Below, one piece after another: positions 6,637 through 14,186 of a DNA stretch of 18,046 bases. A model generated the notes under the pieces. It saw only the letters and a list, made by a program, of their open reading frames with translations, was not told where the DNA came from and searched no databases. The stretch is from CAYMDS01 sp964576705 (lineage in GTDB: Bacteria > Patescibacteriota > Microgenomatia > Levybacterales > UBA12049), in contig CAZNVI010000018.1 of NCBI GenBank assembly GCA_964576705.1, positions 1 through 18,046 of the forward strand. The letters are read 5' to 3'. Within the stretch, counting starts at the first letter, position 1, and every line of letters begins with the position of its first letter. The translations under genes and the position numbers were made by a program.

Positions 6637-7480
6637 TCTTAAAAAAAGGTAGTGGCTTACCAACTCCATGTGTTCTCAAATAATATTCTTTTGCTTCTTT
6701 AAAATCTTTACCTGTAGCTTTCTTCGCGTATGATTCCGCATCTTGATCAGTTTGTGAACCGTGTGTTGCACCATCTTCAATACCAGCCTCGTAGTTTCGT
6801 CTGGCATTTAAACGTCCTCCAAATAGCAAGAATAATGTTGTCACTGCTAATACACTTATAGCCTCAGCTGGGCTGGGTTCTGGAACTGGTGCCGGAGTGG
6901 GAGGGATTGAAGTCCGCGTTGCTGCCGCAGCAGTCGGACTAGTTTCGTCTGAAACTTGTAAACCGTTTATTCGGTTGACATCAAGTGTTATCGGATTGTA
7001 ATCGCCTAATACTCCATTTCCGTTTACATCGTTTACACCTTCTAAGCAAAGTGGATTTGCGTCAATATCAAGATTTGCTAAAGGATGATTCGGATTCAAA
7101 ACCTGATCACACCAAAAGATTACTGAATCACTTGATCCATCAGGGTTAAAACATGTAGGCCTCCCTTGTAATTCAGCCGGTATTATTTCGCCTGTTGTTC
7201 CTAATCCATTATCTATAATTGGCTCGCATTGAAGCTGCGCTCCATCTGTCTGAGCAGAAACTAAAGCAGGAGCAGTATCGCTGGAATAATCCTGGAGGGC
7301 TGAAGCTCTTTCAGGTTTTGCAAGTTGATATCCTCCGAAGATTAAGCTGGTGGCTAATAGAATATTTGCAATTTGGGGATGTGGTTTACCTCCAGGCACG
7401 TTTATAGACATGGACTTATTCGTCCATTTGAAGCCTTGGTCTTTTCCGTAATCTATTCCGACTCTATTTTCTGAAGACAT
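6617..7480 (-). CDS. Hypothetical bitopic surface protein with Pro-rich stalk
   Basis: I do not recognise this 287-residue protein. It has an N-terminal hydrophobic segment (about 36-54), a polar extracellular-looking middle with four cysteines (C85, C110, C124, C145), an Ala/Thr/Pro stalk (about 181-204, PPTPAPVPEPSP) and a second hydrophobic helix (about 206-222) followed by a basic RLNARR and a charged tail of about 60 residues. This is the layout of a protein anchored at both ends, with its middle outside the membrane. The segment DVNGNGVLGD (151-160) resembles an EF-hand or dockerin calcium loop, but only one copy is seen. It is divergent from the winged-helix operon across 120 bp, so that regulator may control it. 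A hairpin lies in its leader. Confidence 0.68.
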   Translation of the reverse strand: MSSENRVGIDYGKDQGFKWTNKSMSINVPGGKPHPQIANILLATSLIFGGYQLAKPERASALQDYSSDTAPALVSAQTDGAQLQCEPIIDNGLGTTGEIIPAELQGRPTCFNPDGSSDSVIFWCDQVLNPNHPLANLDIDANPLCLEGVNDVNGNGVLGDYNPITLDVNRINGLQVSDETSPTAAAATRTSIPPTPAPVPEPSPAEAISVLAVTTLFLLFGGRLNARRNYEAGIEDGATHGSQTDQDAESYAKKATGKDFKEAKEYYLRTHGVGKPLPFFKRHFRRK

Positions 7481-7487
7481 AGTTAAA

Positions 7488-7502
7488 TCCGGTTCTACCG
7501 GA
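7488..7502 (-). promoter_or_regulatory. Short inverted repeat in the divergent intergenic region
   Basis: TCCGGT-TCT-ACCGGA forms a perfect 6-bp stem 7 nt upstream of the minus-strand ATG at 7480. It could be an operator for the neighbouring regulator or a structure that hinders translation. No clear promoter for the minus-strand gene was found between it and 7600; TATAGT lies further upstream. Confidence 0.4.
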
Positions 7503-7565
7503 AGACAATTATCAACTATAGGATAGATAAATACTTGAGCGAATCTTAGTTGAGCCTGAGTGAAG

Positions 7566-7594
7566 TTGACAAAACGTGTATTATAGGATACAAT
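7566..7594 (+). promoter_or_regulatory. Leaderless sigma70-type promoter of the winged-helix operon
   Basis: TTGACA (7566-7571), a 17-nt spacer and TACAAT (7589-7594) are followed by 6 nt and the ATG at 7601. The box lies inside the longest open frame, so it decides against the upstream ATG at 7550. Confidence 0.75.
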
Positions 7595-7600
7595 CCGAAG

Positions 7601-8755
7601 ATGAAAACCGACTTTCGATACCCTCTACCCATCGAGCGTCTCCACGCACGGTTTGATCCTGTTTTTGATGCTTTAAAGGCGAATCAGTCAATTCATCTTA
7701 TCGGTCTTCCTGATACAGGAAGGAGTGGATATCTTAAATTTATACTATCAGCTTCTGATGTGCTTCCTGAATTCATAAATCCATCGGAGTTTAGCTTTGT
7801 AATTCTTGAGCCTGCGGATATCGAAGGTTCATTTCCTAAAACATTACTTCTTAAGCTCATGGCAGCTAGAATAATAGAATCTAACGATTTAGTTACGCAT
7901 GCTCTTAAAACAAGTGATAATCAGATCCTGCGTGAGGCCATAATCACCATAATTAGTAAGCTTAGTGGGAAAAAGATAGTCTTCGTGCTTTATTCACCTT
8001 CTCAAATACTGACTAAAGATAAGGATATAGCCTCGTTTTTGGCACATATTTTAGGGATAAATCGAACACCTCCTAATGCTACATGTCTTTTGCTTACGAT
8101 AAGTAGTCCTTCATTTTTAGATATCGTTTCTGAAGAAGCTGTTTTTCCGTTACACCTGTTTCTTGAGGAGCGAAAGGTGTTCTTCCCGCTATTCGATGAC
8201 TCCGAGATGAACTATCTGAGGCGTAGGCTTGAACATTTGCTGAACATCGCTATTTCTGACGAATTGGATAGGGAAGTACGAGCAGTCGCGGATGGTCACA
8301 CTATTCTTTATAGAACTCTTGTAAATCAGGCCTTACATCTGGGTAATATAGATGAAGATAGGATCACAGCCCTAACCCAAAGCATATGGCAAGCCTTAGG
8401 TAAAGAGCAGATACGAAGCATCGAGAAAGGAAGCCACAAAGATAATCTAATTATTCAGAAGTTAAATTTATTAACGTCAGATGGAATTCTTCGTATCGAT
8501 TTTAACGAATTAATGAAATCAAATGAACCTGAGGTGTCAGCTCAGGATCTATTACTTAAATCTTTTTTTGAAAAGAGGCCGAACATATTGACTACCCGTG
8601 ATGAGGTGGCCAGAGAATTGTGGGGCGAGGAATGGGAAAATCAGTACTCTGACTGGGCTTTGGATCAAGCTATATATTCACTGCGTAAAGCGCTGCCTGA
8701 AGGAAATAATCTCCAAACTCTCCGTAATAGAGGTTATATATTAGCTACAAACTAA
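7601..8755 (+). CDS. Degenerate P-loop protein with C-terminal OmpR/PhoB-type winged helix
   Basis: A probable transcriptional regulator of 384 residues from the ATG at 7601. The frame is open from 7550, but those 17 extra codons overlap the promoter. The N-terminal part looks like an AAA/STAND-type nucleotide-binding domain: SIHLIGLPDTGRSGYL has the Walker A layout (about 35-42) with Arg in place of the invariant Lys. The expected Walker B strand KKIVFVLYSP has no acidic residue, so ATP hydrolysis is doubtful. The last 70 residues (314-384) are a winged helix: LTTRDEVARELWG, then DQAIYSLRKAL and LRNRGYILA, the recognition helix and wing hairpin of the Trans_reg_C family. There is no receiver domain. 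It is followed after 6 nt by the next gene, probably in one operon. The signal it senses is unknown. Confidence 0.72.
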   Translation: MKTDFRYPLPIERLHARFDPVFDALKANQSIHLIGLPDTGRSGYLKFILSASDVLPEFINPSEFSFVILEPADIEGSFPKTLLLKLMAARIIESNDLVTHALKTSDNQILREAIITIISKLSGKKIVFVLYSPSQILTKDKDIASFLAHILGINRTPPNATCLLLTISSPSFLDIVSEEAVFPLHLFLEERKVFFPLFDDSEMNYLRRRLEHLLNIAISDELDREVRAVADGHTILYRTLVNQALHLGNIDEDRITALTQSIWQALGKEQIRSIEKGSHKDNLIIQKLNLLTSDGILRIDFNELMKSNEPEVSAQDLLLKSFFEKRPNILTTRDEVARELWGEEWENQYSDWALDQAIYSLRKALPEGNNLQTLRNRGYILATN

Positions 8756-8761
8756 TTTACT

Positions 8762-9955
8762 ATGGCATTATTAGAAACAGAAATGATAATGGGAAGACCG
8801 GGTTCAAATCTTTTCGAAGAGATACTTGCTCATGAAGAAATTACTGAACAGGAAGATGCTCCAAATGGATATAGGGAGCAGTCTGTTCGAGTGGAAGTCA
8901 GCGAAGAATATTTAAAAGAAATAATTGGCTTAAGTAAAGATGATTTATTAAGCCTAATTCCCGTAGGATCTTTTATGACGGGAAGCAGGGTGAGATTAAT
9001 GGCTTATTTTAAGAAGTGGAAATACAGCGGAGATGAATTGAGAGAAGTAATAGAATCAAGATATGTTTTCGAGCCGTATGACCGAATGCTGGGCATTAGA
9101 TATAGCTTAGATGATAAATATTTGCCGGAGGAAATTGGAGAAAGTGATTTGGACATCGTTACTGAAGAAAGAAATTTCCCAATTACTGCAGAGACGTTAC
9201 CAAGTAGAACGTATCCTGACCAAGTACATGCCCGTGAAGTTTATATGTCTTCGGACGGTGCGAAAAAAGATATACACTATCATTCTTATCCTCCCATGGA
9301 AGGCGTCACGGATTTACGTGAGTTGCATTTAAGATCAGAGCCTACGATTTTTGCATTTCGTCTCGAACGAGACGAAGATGATAATTTCTATTTGGTAGAT
9401 CCTTTAAACTCTCTAGGTATCGGTGATGAAAAAAGTAGAGAAGGGGCGCATGATTGGCATTTTGCTGGTGATGAAGTTAACCCTGAGATGCTTAGATATT
9501 TTAATGAATACCCGCCTTTATTTAGGTTTAGGCTTGCAGTTGCAGCGAGTCTAAATCAAATTAGCGAGCTTGATAGGTATTATGATAAAAAGTCTTTACA
9601 AACATTCAGAGACGGTTTAGATTCGGAAGAATTAAAGGCTGGATACGAAGCAAATCCAGCTGCTAAAGAAAGCTTTAAGGAGTATATGAGACGTGCATTA
9701 GTCACGAAAATATATTATAAAGAACGTTTTTTAGGAGCGTTGGTTGAGATCGGGATTTTGGATTTCGTAAAATCTATTATGCTTGAAGAATTAAATCCTG
9801 AAGAAAATGATATAGACAGACGTATGAAATGGATTTTTATAGATAGAGCGGCTCTCATAGAACATTTTCATAGAATAAATAAACTATGGACTGATGAAAT
9901 GTGGGATGTAGTTTATAATATATGCACAGTGGATGATGAAGCAATTATTTCATAG
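8762..9955 (+). CDS. Unrecognised protein, possible divergent pol-beta-type nucleotidyltransferase
   Basis: A 397-residue soluble, acidic protein. I do not recognise the family as a whole. Three segments suggest the minimal nucleotidyltransferase fold: SLIPVGSFMTG (64-74) as the glycine-serine turn, ESDLDIVTEE (127-136) with the metal-binding pair D129 and D131, and KKDIHYHSY (168-176) with a possible third acid D170. In known enzymes the first two are about 10-15 residues apart; here they are separated by about 55, which would need an insertion. The C-terminal half (about 240-397) appears helical and has no motif I can name. It starts 6 nt after the winged-helix regulator gene, without its own promoter or Shine-Dalgarno, so the two are probably co-expressed. 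An alternative is a protein of unrelated fold in which the motif match is chance. Confidence 0.55.
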   Translation: MALLETEMIMGRPGSNLFEEILAHEEITEQEDAPNGYREQSVRVEVSEEYLKEIIGLSKDDLLSLIPVGSFMTGSRVRLMAYFKKWKYSGDELREVIESRYVFEPYDRMLGIRYSLDDKYLPEEIGESDLDIVTEERNFPITAETLPSRTYPDQVHAREVYMSSDGAKKDIHYHSYPPMEGVTDLRELHLRSEPTIFAFRLERDEDDNFYLVDPLNSLGIGDEKSREGAHDWHFAGDEVNPEMLRYFNEYPPLFRFRLAVAASLNQISELDRYYDKKSLQTFRDGLDSEELKAGYEANPAAKESFKEYMRRALVTKIYYKERFLGALVEIGILDFVKSIMLEELNPEENDIDRRMKWIFIDRAALIEHFHRINKLWTDEMWDVVYNICTVDDEAIIS

Positions 9956-10003
9956 ATATCTTGAGATAGAACATCAATTTCAATTCTTAAAGTTCAGTGG
10001 AAG

Positions 10004-11965
10004 TTATAGCTTGCAGTATTGCACAGTTACTCTGGTGTAGTGGGAACCTGCAGTTCTGGCATTATCAGTGGATTCGACAGCATCGTCAGTTCTGCTTGAT
10101 AAACCTAAGAACTGTCTTTTTACTTGCAGTCTTACTGTTTTTATATTTGTATTAAAGTAATCCTCTGGTGCCAGGTTCACGCTGCTGAACTGATAGGACG
10201 GTCTGTTTCTGGGGTTGGCGACTGTTACTGGCCATCCGGCATTTGCAGTTTGGGGACAGAAAAAGTAATCGCCTTGTTGTTCTCCAGTTTCATCCGGATA
10301 GATATCCTGAAGATTGCGTAGTGTTCCTCCAGAGCTTACTTTACGTCCATCCACAAATGGTGTTTGATTTACATTTGCCAGGAATTCTCCTATGTCATTA
10401 CAGGTTAGGTTTAGCAAGCTTCTTAGCGCGTTACCTGGTTTGATGGCGCTGACAGTTACTTTACTGGCTTCATTTCTCTGCCAATATTCATCTGCCTCTA
10501 TGCTTTGACCCGGCAGATTAACTTTCCCTTTTTGCGGTTTGGGTGCGCCTATTCTTCCGGTCCAACCCCAGTCTGCAACAACTTTTAGGGGTTTTGATAC
10601 ATCAACTCTTGTCAAAAGCATGGTATGTGTTTTGGTTGTGAAGTCTCCGTTGTCATTAATGATATTTGCTACATAGTCTCCACTGTTTAGCGTATGGACT
10701 TCGGTTGCTACTTTAGAAGGTTCACATACTGTAGAAACTGGCGGTGTATTGCTAGGAACTGGTGTAGCTGTAGGTGCGGTTGTGGGAGTAAAGCAAGCAG
10801 TAGGATGTATTTTTATTTGTTGGGGTGCCACGATGTTATCGTTTTTCTGACCATTCACGTTTATAACGGCTTTTGTGACAAATCTTATACTATTAAGATT
10901 CATATTGATTTCGCCAAGTTCTACCACTGCTTTAATAAAATTAGCCAATGTTTCTATATTTTTAGGATTATTAGCCGTATTGCCATAAAGCGGAACACTG
11001 CTATTCCAATAACCTGTGTATGAGCTGTCGTTGAGTGTAGTTTCTGCTAGTTTATAACATGCCCACTCAGGTGTGCCGGTATTTCCGTTAGGTCCTTTCC
11101 AGTTCGCTCCGGAATTAAAGTAATACTGATAAATATATCTATGGGCTTCGTTGGTATCAGGATTCATGCAAAATTGGAATTGCACATTTGCATCGGAATT
11201 GACAGGTTCCATATCGGTAAGGCTCATCTTATAGCTCAAATTGTTATCAACCGAGCTATTATATTGCTGGTTGGGCGCACAGGTGGTATTTAAAGTAGCG
11301 GAAATAGGGACAGCAACTGTTGGAGAAGGAGCTGCTGCGCATTTCTGGTCAAACTGTGATTTGATCCATGTATTTAAGGATGATCCGGAATAATCGGCTT
11401 CATCTTGCAGTCTTGTAATATTAACCCTTGTGCCATTTTGCACACAATAATTCTGTTTTGAAGGTGTGTAGTTAATCACACAATAATTGCTCGCATCTGC
11501 TGAATATTGTACCCATACATCATCAGCACTATCTAAGCCGTCATGTTGTACTACGGAACATCTGGTGTCCTGAGGAGTTCTATTAGTATTAGTAACAGCT
11601 CCATTTGATCCACTCAGATACTGTAGTACTACACTGTTGCCTATAGCGATATTTGTGCGATTATTCGTTCCATCATTGGGGTTATTATCATCTATATCGT
11701 CTTGACCAAGCCATCCGTTTTCACCGGGATTTCCGTTACAGACTCTCCAACCGTCTCCATCTTGCTGAGTTGAATCTTCATTTAGATCTTGTCTGGTTAA
11801 TCGGCAGTAGACATTTTTCTGATTGCCTGGAGATTCTGCCCGGGTTCTATTTTCGGTTGAAGTTTGTGAGCCGACGAGGTTGAGAGTGAGGCCGAGGGTC
11901 AGGCCGAAGAAGAAAGCCATGAGAATAAAAACGTGTACTTTATATGTTGGAGCAGTTTTAAGCAT
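10004..11965 (-). CDS. Large secreted or membrane-anchored Cys-containing protein, function unknown
   Basis: This 653-residue product opens with a single hydrophobic segment (about 9-31, VHVFILMAFFFGLTLGLTL) that can be a signal peptide or an anchor. The rest is polar, rich in Asn, Thr and Asp, with scattered cysteines. It is cut into blocks by low-complexity linkers near 210-222 (APSPTVAVP) and near 393-413 (TPTTAPTATPVPSNTPP). There is no C-terminal membrane helix or sorting signal; the chain ends in VQYCKL. Such multi-block proteins with Pro/Thr linkers are common at CPR cell surfaces, and adhesion or cell-cell contact is a guess only. It stands alone, convergent with the preceding operon (48 bp between stops). 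A promoter is visible at 11996-12025 and a small hairpin (GGTC...GACC) in its leader. Confidence 0.75.
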   Translation of the reverse strand: MLKTAPTYKVHVFILMAFFFGLTLGLTLNLVGSQTSTENRTRAESPGNQKNVYCRLTRQDLNEDSTQQDGDGWRVCNGNPGENGWLGQDDIDDNNPNDGTNNRTNIAIGNSVVLQYLSGSNGAVTNTNRTPQDTRCSVVQHDGLDSADDVWVQYSADASNYCVINYTPSKQNYCVQNGTRVNITRLQDEADYSGSSLNTWIKSQFDQKCAAAPSPTVAVPISATLNTTCAPNQQYNSSVDNNLSYKMSLTDMEPVNSDANVQFQFCMNPDTNEAHRYIYQYYFNSGANWKGPNGNTGTPEWACYKLAETTLNDSSYTGYWNSSVPLYGNTANNPKNIETLANFIKAVVELGEINMNLNSIRFVTKAVINVNGQKNDNIVAPQQIKIHPTACFTPTTAPTATPVPSNTPPVSTVCEPSKVATEVHTLNSGDYVANIINDNGDFTTKTHTMLLTRVDVSKPLKVVADWGWTGRIGAPKPQKGKVNLPGQSIEADEYWQRNEASKVTVSAIKPGNALRSLLNLTCNDIGEFLANVNQTPFVDGRKVSSGGTLRNLQDIYPDETGEQQGDYFFCPQTANAGWPVTVANPRNRPSYQFSSVNLAPEDYFNTNIKTVRLQVKRQFLGLSSRTDDAVESTDNARTAGSHYTRVTVQYCKL

Positions 11966-11995
11966 AAAATATCGGTCTTTTTACGACCTATCTAA

Positions 11996-12025
11996 ATTAT
12001 TAAAGACTTTTAAATACTTTGTCAA
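11996..12025 (-). promoter_or_regulatory. Promoter of the large secreted protein gene
   Basis: On the minus strand TTGACA (12020-12025), an 18-nt spacer and AATAAT (11996-12001) precede a leader of about 24 nt that contains the inverted repeat GGTC-GTAAAAA-GACC. No Shine-Dalgarno is evident before the ATG at 11965. Confidence 0.6.
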
Positions 12026-12106
12026 GGGCCAATTTTTCACGAAGTTTTTCACACAGTACACCTTGACTTTAGTTTAGATTAGTAGTAAAAGATAATTACT
12101 TATTAG

Positions 12107-12123
12107 TCCCGATTGAATCGGGA
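12107..12123. repeat. Palindrome TCCCGATT-G-AATCGGGA flanked by TTAGTC copies
   Basis: Eight-base perfect arms surround a single G. TTAGTC occurs at 12103-12108, 12124-12129 and 12131-12136. It lies between the secreted protein gene and the toxin gene, downstream of the toxin operon. It may be a dispersed palindromic repeat or a weak terminator. Confidence 0.5.
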
Positions 12124-12166
12124 TTAGTCATTAGTCTTCTTGCCCACGGAATACTGCCACAACGAT

Positions 12167-12257
12167 AGGTTCAAAGGTACAAGGTTCAGAGGTTCAAGTA
12201 ATGTAATATTTGTACTTTATTCTCTGCTTGCGCCTTGCACCTGTGCACCTTGTGCCT
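12167..12257. repeat. Inverted array of AGGTTCA-like units, no gene inside
   Basis: The left arm (12167-12198) is AGGTTCA, AGGTACA, AGGTTCA, AGGTTCA with single-base separators. The right arm (12227-12257), read on the other strand, is AGGCACA, AGGTGCA, AGGTGCA, AGGCGCA. The arms can pair imperfectly around a 28-nt loop. The arrangement resembles the arrays at 4290-4355 and 14187-14632, with a different unit. The rest of 12026-12262 shows no gene. Confidence 0.6.
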
Positions 12258-12262
12258 AATAT

Positions 12263-12352
12263 ATGTTGGAATGGGGAATACTTACAGTCGGATTTTATTT
12301 AGGCGTGATGGTCACTCTTTACATCTCACGCCCTGATAAAGAAGGGGAGTGA
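12263..12352 (+). CDS. Possible 29-residue single-helix membrane peptide
   Basis: A short frame, ATG at 12263 to TGA at 12350-12352, encodes MLEWGILTVGFYLGVMVTL followed by YISRPDKEGE. It has one hydrophobic helix (about 4-20) and a charged tail after a basic residue, the plan of many bacterial small membrane proteins. It starts just after the inverted array and ends 16 nt before the convergent toxin gene. There is no clear ribosome binding site, and a frame of this length can arise by chance. Confidence 0.3.
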   Translation: MLEWGILTVGFYLGVMVTLYISRPDKEGE

Positions 12353-12368
12353 ATTAATTTTTGTAAAC

Positions 12369-12605
12369 TTATTTCCTGTGTAGAATTGATGTGATATATA
12401 TAATTCTCTGTTTTTGATTAATATAATACAAAATTCTATGTGGCCATGCACGAACTGAGCGCTGGTTATCTAGTTCGCCTTCAAGCTTTTTACCTGAAAG
12501 AGGATTTTCTTGTATCATTTTTAATTTCTTGCTAATCTTTTTCTTGTCAGGCGTAGGTACGCGAGCGTACTGTCTTTGCACTTTCGGAGTGACAATCACT
12601 TTCAT
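12369..12605 (-). CDS. RelE/ParE-family toxin
   Basis: A 78-residue basic protein. MKVIVTPKVQRQYARVP, a helical region KKKISKKLKMIQENPL, then SVRAWPHRILYYI and the terminal ITSILHRK follow the RelE/ParE plan: two helices, then a beta-sheet with Arg residues and an HRK near the end. RelE members cut mRNA on the ribosome and ParE members target gyrase; the sequence does not settle which. The product is slightly shorter than the usual 85-95 residues because it ends straight after HRK. It starts 4 nt after the antitoxin stop, so the two are one transcript. No break is seen, in contrast to the toxin at 6220. Confidence 0.82.
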   Translation of the reverse strand: MKVIVTPKVQRQYARVPTPDKKKISKKLKMIQENPLSGKKLEGELDNQRSVRAWPHRILYYINQKQRIIYITSILHRK

Positions 12606-12609
12606 ACAG

Positions 12610-12864
12610 TTATTTTAAATCTTCCAGAGGAATACCTAGTCCTTTTTTTGCCTGACTCATGCCTTCTTTTATACTCTCTCTTGCTCCTGGGATTGCCAGG
12701 ATTTCTGCAGTTTCTTCTATAGATTCAAGCTCTTCCTGGTTAATAAGCACTGCTTTTGATCTTCCATTTACAGTTATGATGAATCGATCTCCTTTTTCAT
12801 GTGCTTTATTAACTAAGTCAGGAAGATTCGCTCTCGCATCTGATATGGGGATAATATTACTCAT
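12610..12864 (-). CDS. Phd/YefM-family antitoxin
   Basis: The 84-residue product has the family N-terminus, MSNIIPISDARANLPDLVNK, then GDRFIITVNGRSKAVLINQEELE, matching the DNA-binding fold of Phd/YefM in which a dimer covers a palindromic operator. The C-terminal part (about 50-84) would neutralise the toxin encoded 4 nt downstream. The frame stays open to an ATG at 12891, but that start lies within the promoter; the ATG at 12864 follows the -10 box by 6 nt and begins at the conserved sequence. It is divergent from the histidine kinase gene across 74 bp. Confidence 0.86.
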   Translation of the reverse strand: MSNIIPISDARANLPDLVNKAHEKGDRFIITVNGRSKAVLINQEELESIEETAEILAIPGARESIKEGMSQAKKGLGIPLEDLK

Positions 12865-12870
12865 AAATAA

Positions 12871-12899
12871 ATAGTACATAATTCTGTACAACTTGTCAA
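12871..12899 (-). promoter_or_regulatory. Leaderless promoter with operator for the Phd-type antitoxin
   Basis: On the minus strand TTGACA (12894-12899), a 17-nt spacer and TACTAT (12871-12876) end 6 nt before the ATG at 12864. The inverted repeat GTACA-N6-TGTAC (12874-12889) lies between the two boxes and overlaps the -10, a likely site for antitoxin repression. Confidence 0.75.
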
Positions 12900-12938
12900 T
12901 AGTTGCTAATTTTTTTTTAACAATTTACTATAAAGTAT

Positions 12939-14186
12939 ATGTGGTCATTTTTGTTTCCTAAAAAAGAACCTGAAATTAAAACACCTGCCAATGCTTCGTC
13001 TCAGATTATAAAAGATTTAGAGGGGATCATCATCAGGCTTCAGACTTCCATAAATTCTTTAAATATCGGCTTTGTTATTGTCGATACTACCGGCGAAGTC
13101 GTGAATATAAATAATACTGCGAGGTCTTTGTTATGTTCTGAGTTCGCCAAGGCTAATTTGTCTTCGCATATTTGTGCCGTAACAGAGCTTGGGGAAAGAA
13201 TAAAATTAATGATCAACTTTGAGGATGAGATTAAAAAATGTCTTTCGACGCGAACAGCAGTGTTTTTAAAAGACATAGAACTCAGGGAATTATACCTATA
13301 CATAAGGATTTATCCGATCCTTCTTGGTGGCTCAAAAGATACGAGTAAAAACCTTCTTACCGGGGTTTCTGTCATTATAGAAGACGTCACTCAAGAAAAA
13401 GTAGCACTCAGAGCCCGGGATGAGTTTTTATCACTTGCCTCACACGAGCTTAGAACACCACTTACCGCGATACGGGGTAATGCATCGCTGATAAGGGAGT
13501 TTTACCAAGGTTTATTAACAGAGCATAAAGATTTATCAGAGATGGTTGCGGATATTGAAGAATCAGGCGTGCATTTGATAAGGATAGTTAATGAGTTTTT
13601 AAATGTATCACGCTTAGAGCAGGGAAAATTAATGTTTAATAGGGAACTTTTTAATCTTTTTGATGTTCTGAATATCGTTATAAATGATATGAAATTTGCA
13701 GCTTCAGAAAAGAATTTGGATTTTAGTCTACATAATATGCTGACTCCATCGGATAAGCTGTTTGTAGTTGCAGATGAACTGAGAACGAGAGAGGTTTTAA
13801 ATAATCTGGTCGGTAATTCTATCAAGTACACCGACAAAGGCAGTATTGCGATAAATGTGGATGTATCAGGCGATAAAGTTATAATGAAAATTACGGATAC
13901 CGGTCGGGGGATACCGCTTCATAACCAGGTCATGTTATTTAAGAAATTCCAGCAGGCAGGAAACAGCATATATACTAGAGATTCGGCTTCAGGTACCGGA
14001 CTTGGATTATATATTTCAAGGCTTTTGGCAGAAAGAATGGCAGGAACAACTTACCTTGAGAGATCTGAGGAAAATAATGGTTCCACATTCGTATTCACAT
14101 TACCTCTGGCAAGTCCACTTGAGGTGAAGATGTTACAAGCTACAGATAAGAAAGAGCAAAGTAATTTCGTGACTAGCGGAGTCTAG
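12939..14186 (+). CDS. Soluble PAS-containing sensor histidine kinase
   Basis: A 415-residue kinase with no membrane helix, so it senses a cytoplasmic signal. A PAS-like domain (about 30-150; SLNIGFVIVDTTGEVV through VIIEDVTQEK) is followed by the dimerisation helix with the phospho-accepting His in SLASHELRTPLTAIRG (H169). The ATP-binding domain has the N box NNLVGNSIKYT (288-298), G1 DTGRGI (320-325) and G2 GTGLGLYI (352-359). All catalytic residues look intact. Two stand-alone receivers lie downstream and are the natural partners, although a 520-bp stretch with a four-helix-bundle element now separates them. TATAAA (12929-12934) is 4 nt before the ATG; no good -35 is seen. The final 25 residues, after the kinase fold, are a polar tail. 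Confidence 0.93.
   Translation: MWSFLFPKKEPEIKTPANASSQIIKDLEGIIIRLQTSINSLNIGFVIVDTTGEVVNINNTARSLLCSEFAKANLSSHICAVTELGERIKLMINFEDEIKKCLSTRTAVFLKDIELRELYLYIRIYPILLGGSKDTSKNLLTGVSVIIEDVTQEKVALRARDEFLSLASHELRTPLTAIRGNASLIREFYQGLLTEHKDLSEMVADIEESGVHLIRIVNEFLNVSRLEQGKLMFNRELFNLFDVLNIVINDMKFAASEKNLDFSLHNMLTPSDKLFVVADELRTREVLNNLVGNSIKYTDKGSIAINVDVSGDKVIMKITDTGRGIPLHNQVMLFKKFQQAGNSIYTRDSASGTGLGLYISRLLAERMAGTTYLERSEENNGSTFVFTLPLASPLEVKMLQATDKKEQSNFVTSGV

Noticed and set aside
7550..7600. Upstream start of the winged-helix regulator
   Set aside because: A consensus promoter occupies these bases and ends 6 nt before the ATG at 7601.
10694..11023. Plus-strand frame of 109 codons inside the large secreted protein gene
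   Set aside because: It is antisense to a convincing 653-codon gene and looks like a compositional shadow.
12865..12891. Longer antitoxin start at 12891
   Set aside because: The extra nine codons overlap the -10 box and operator and do not match the family.
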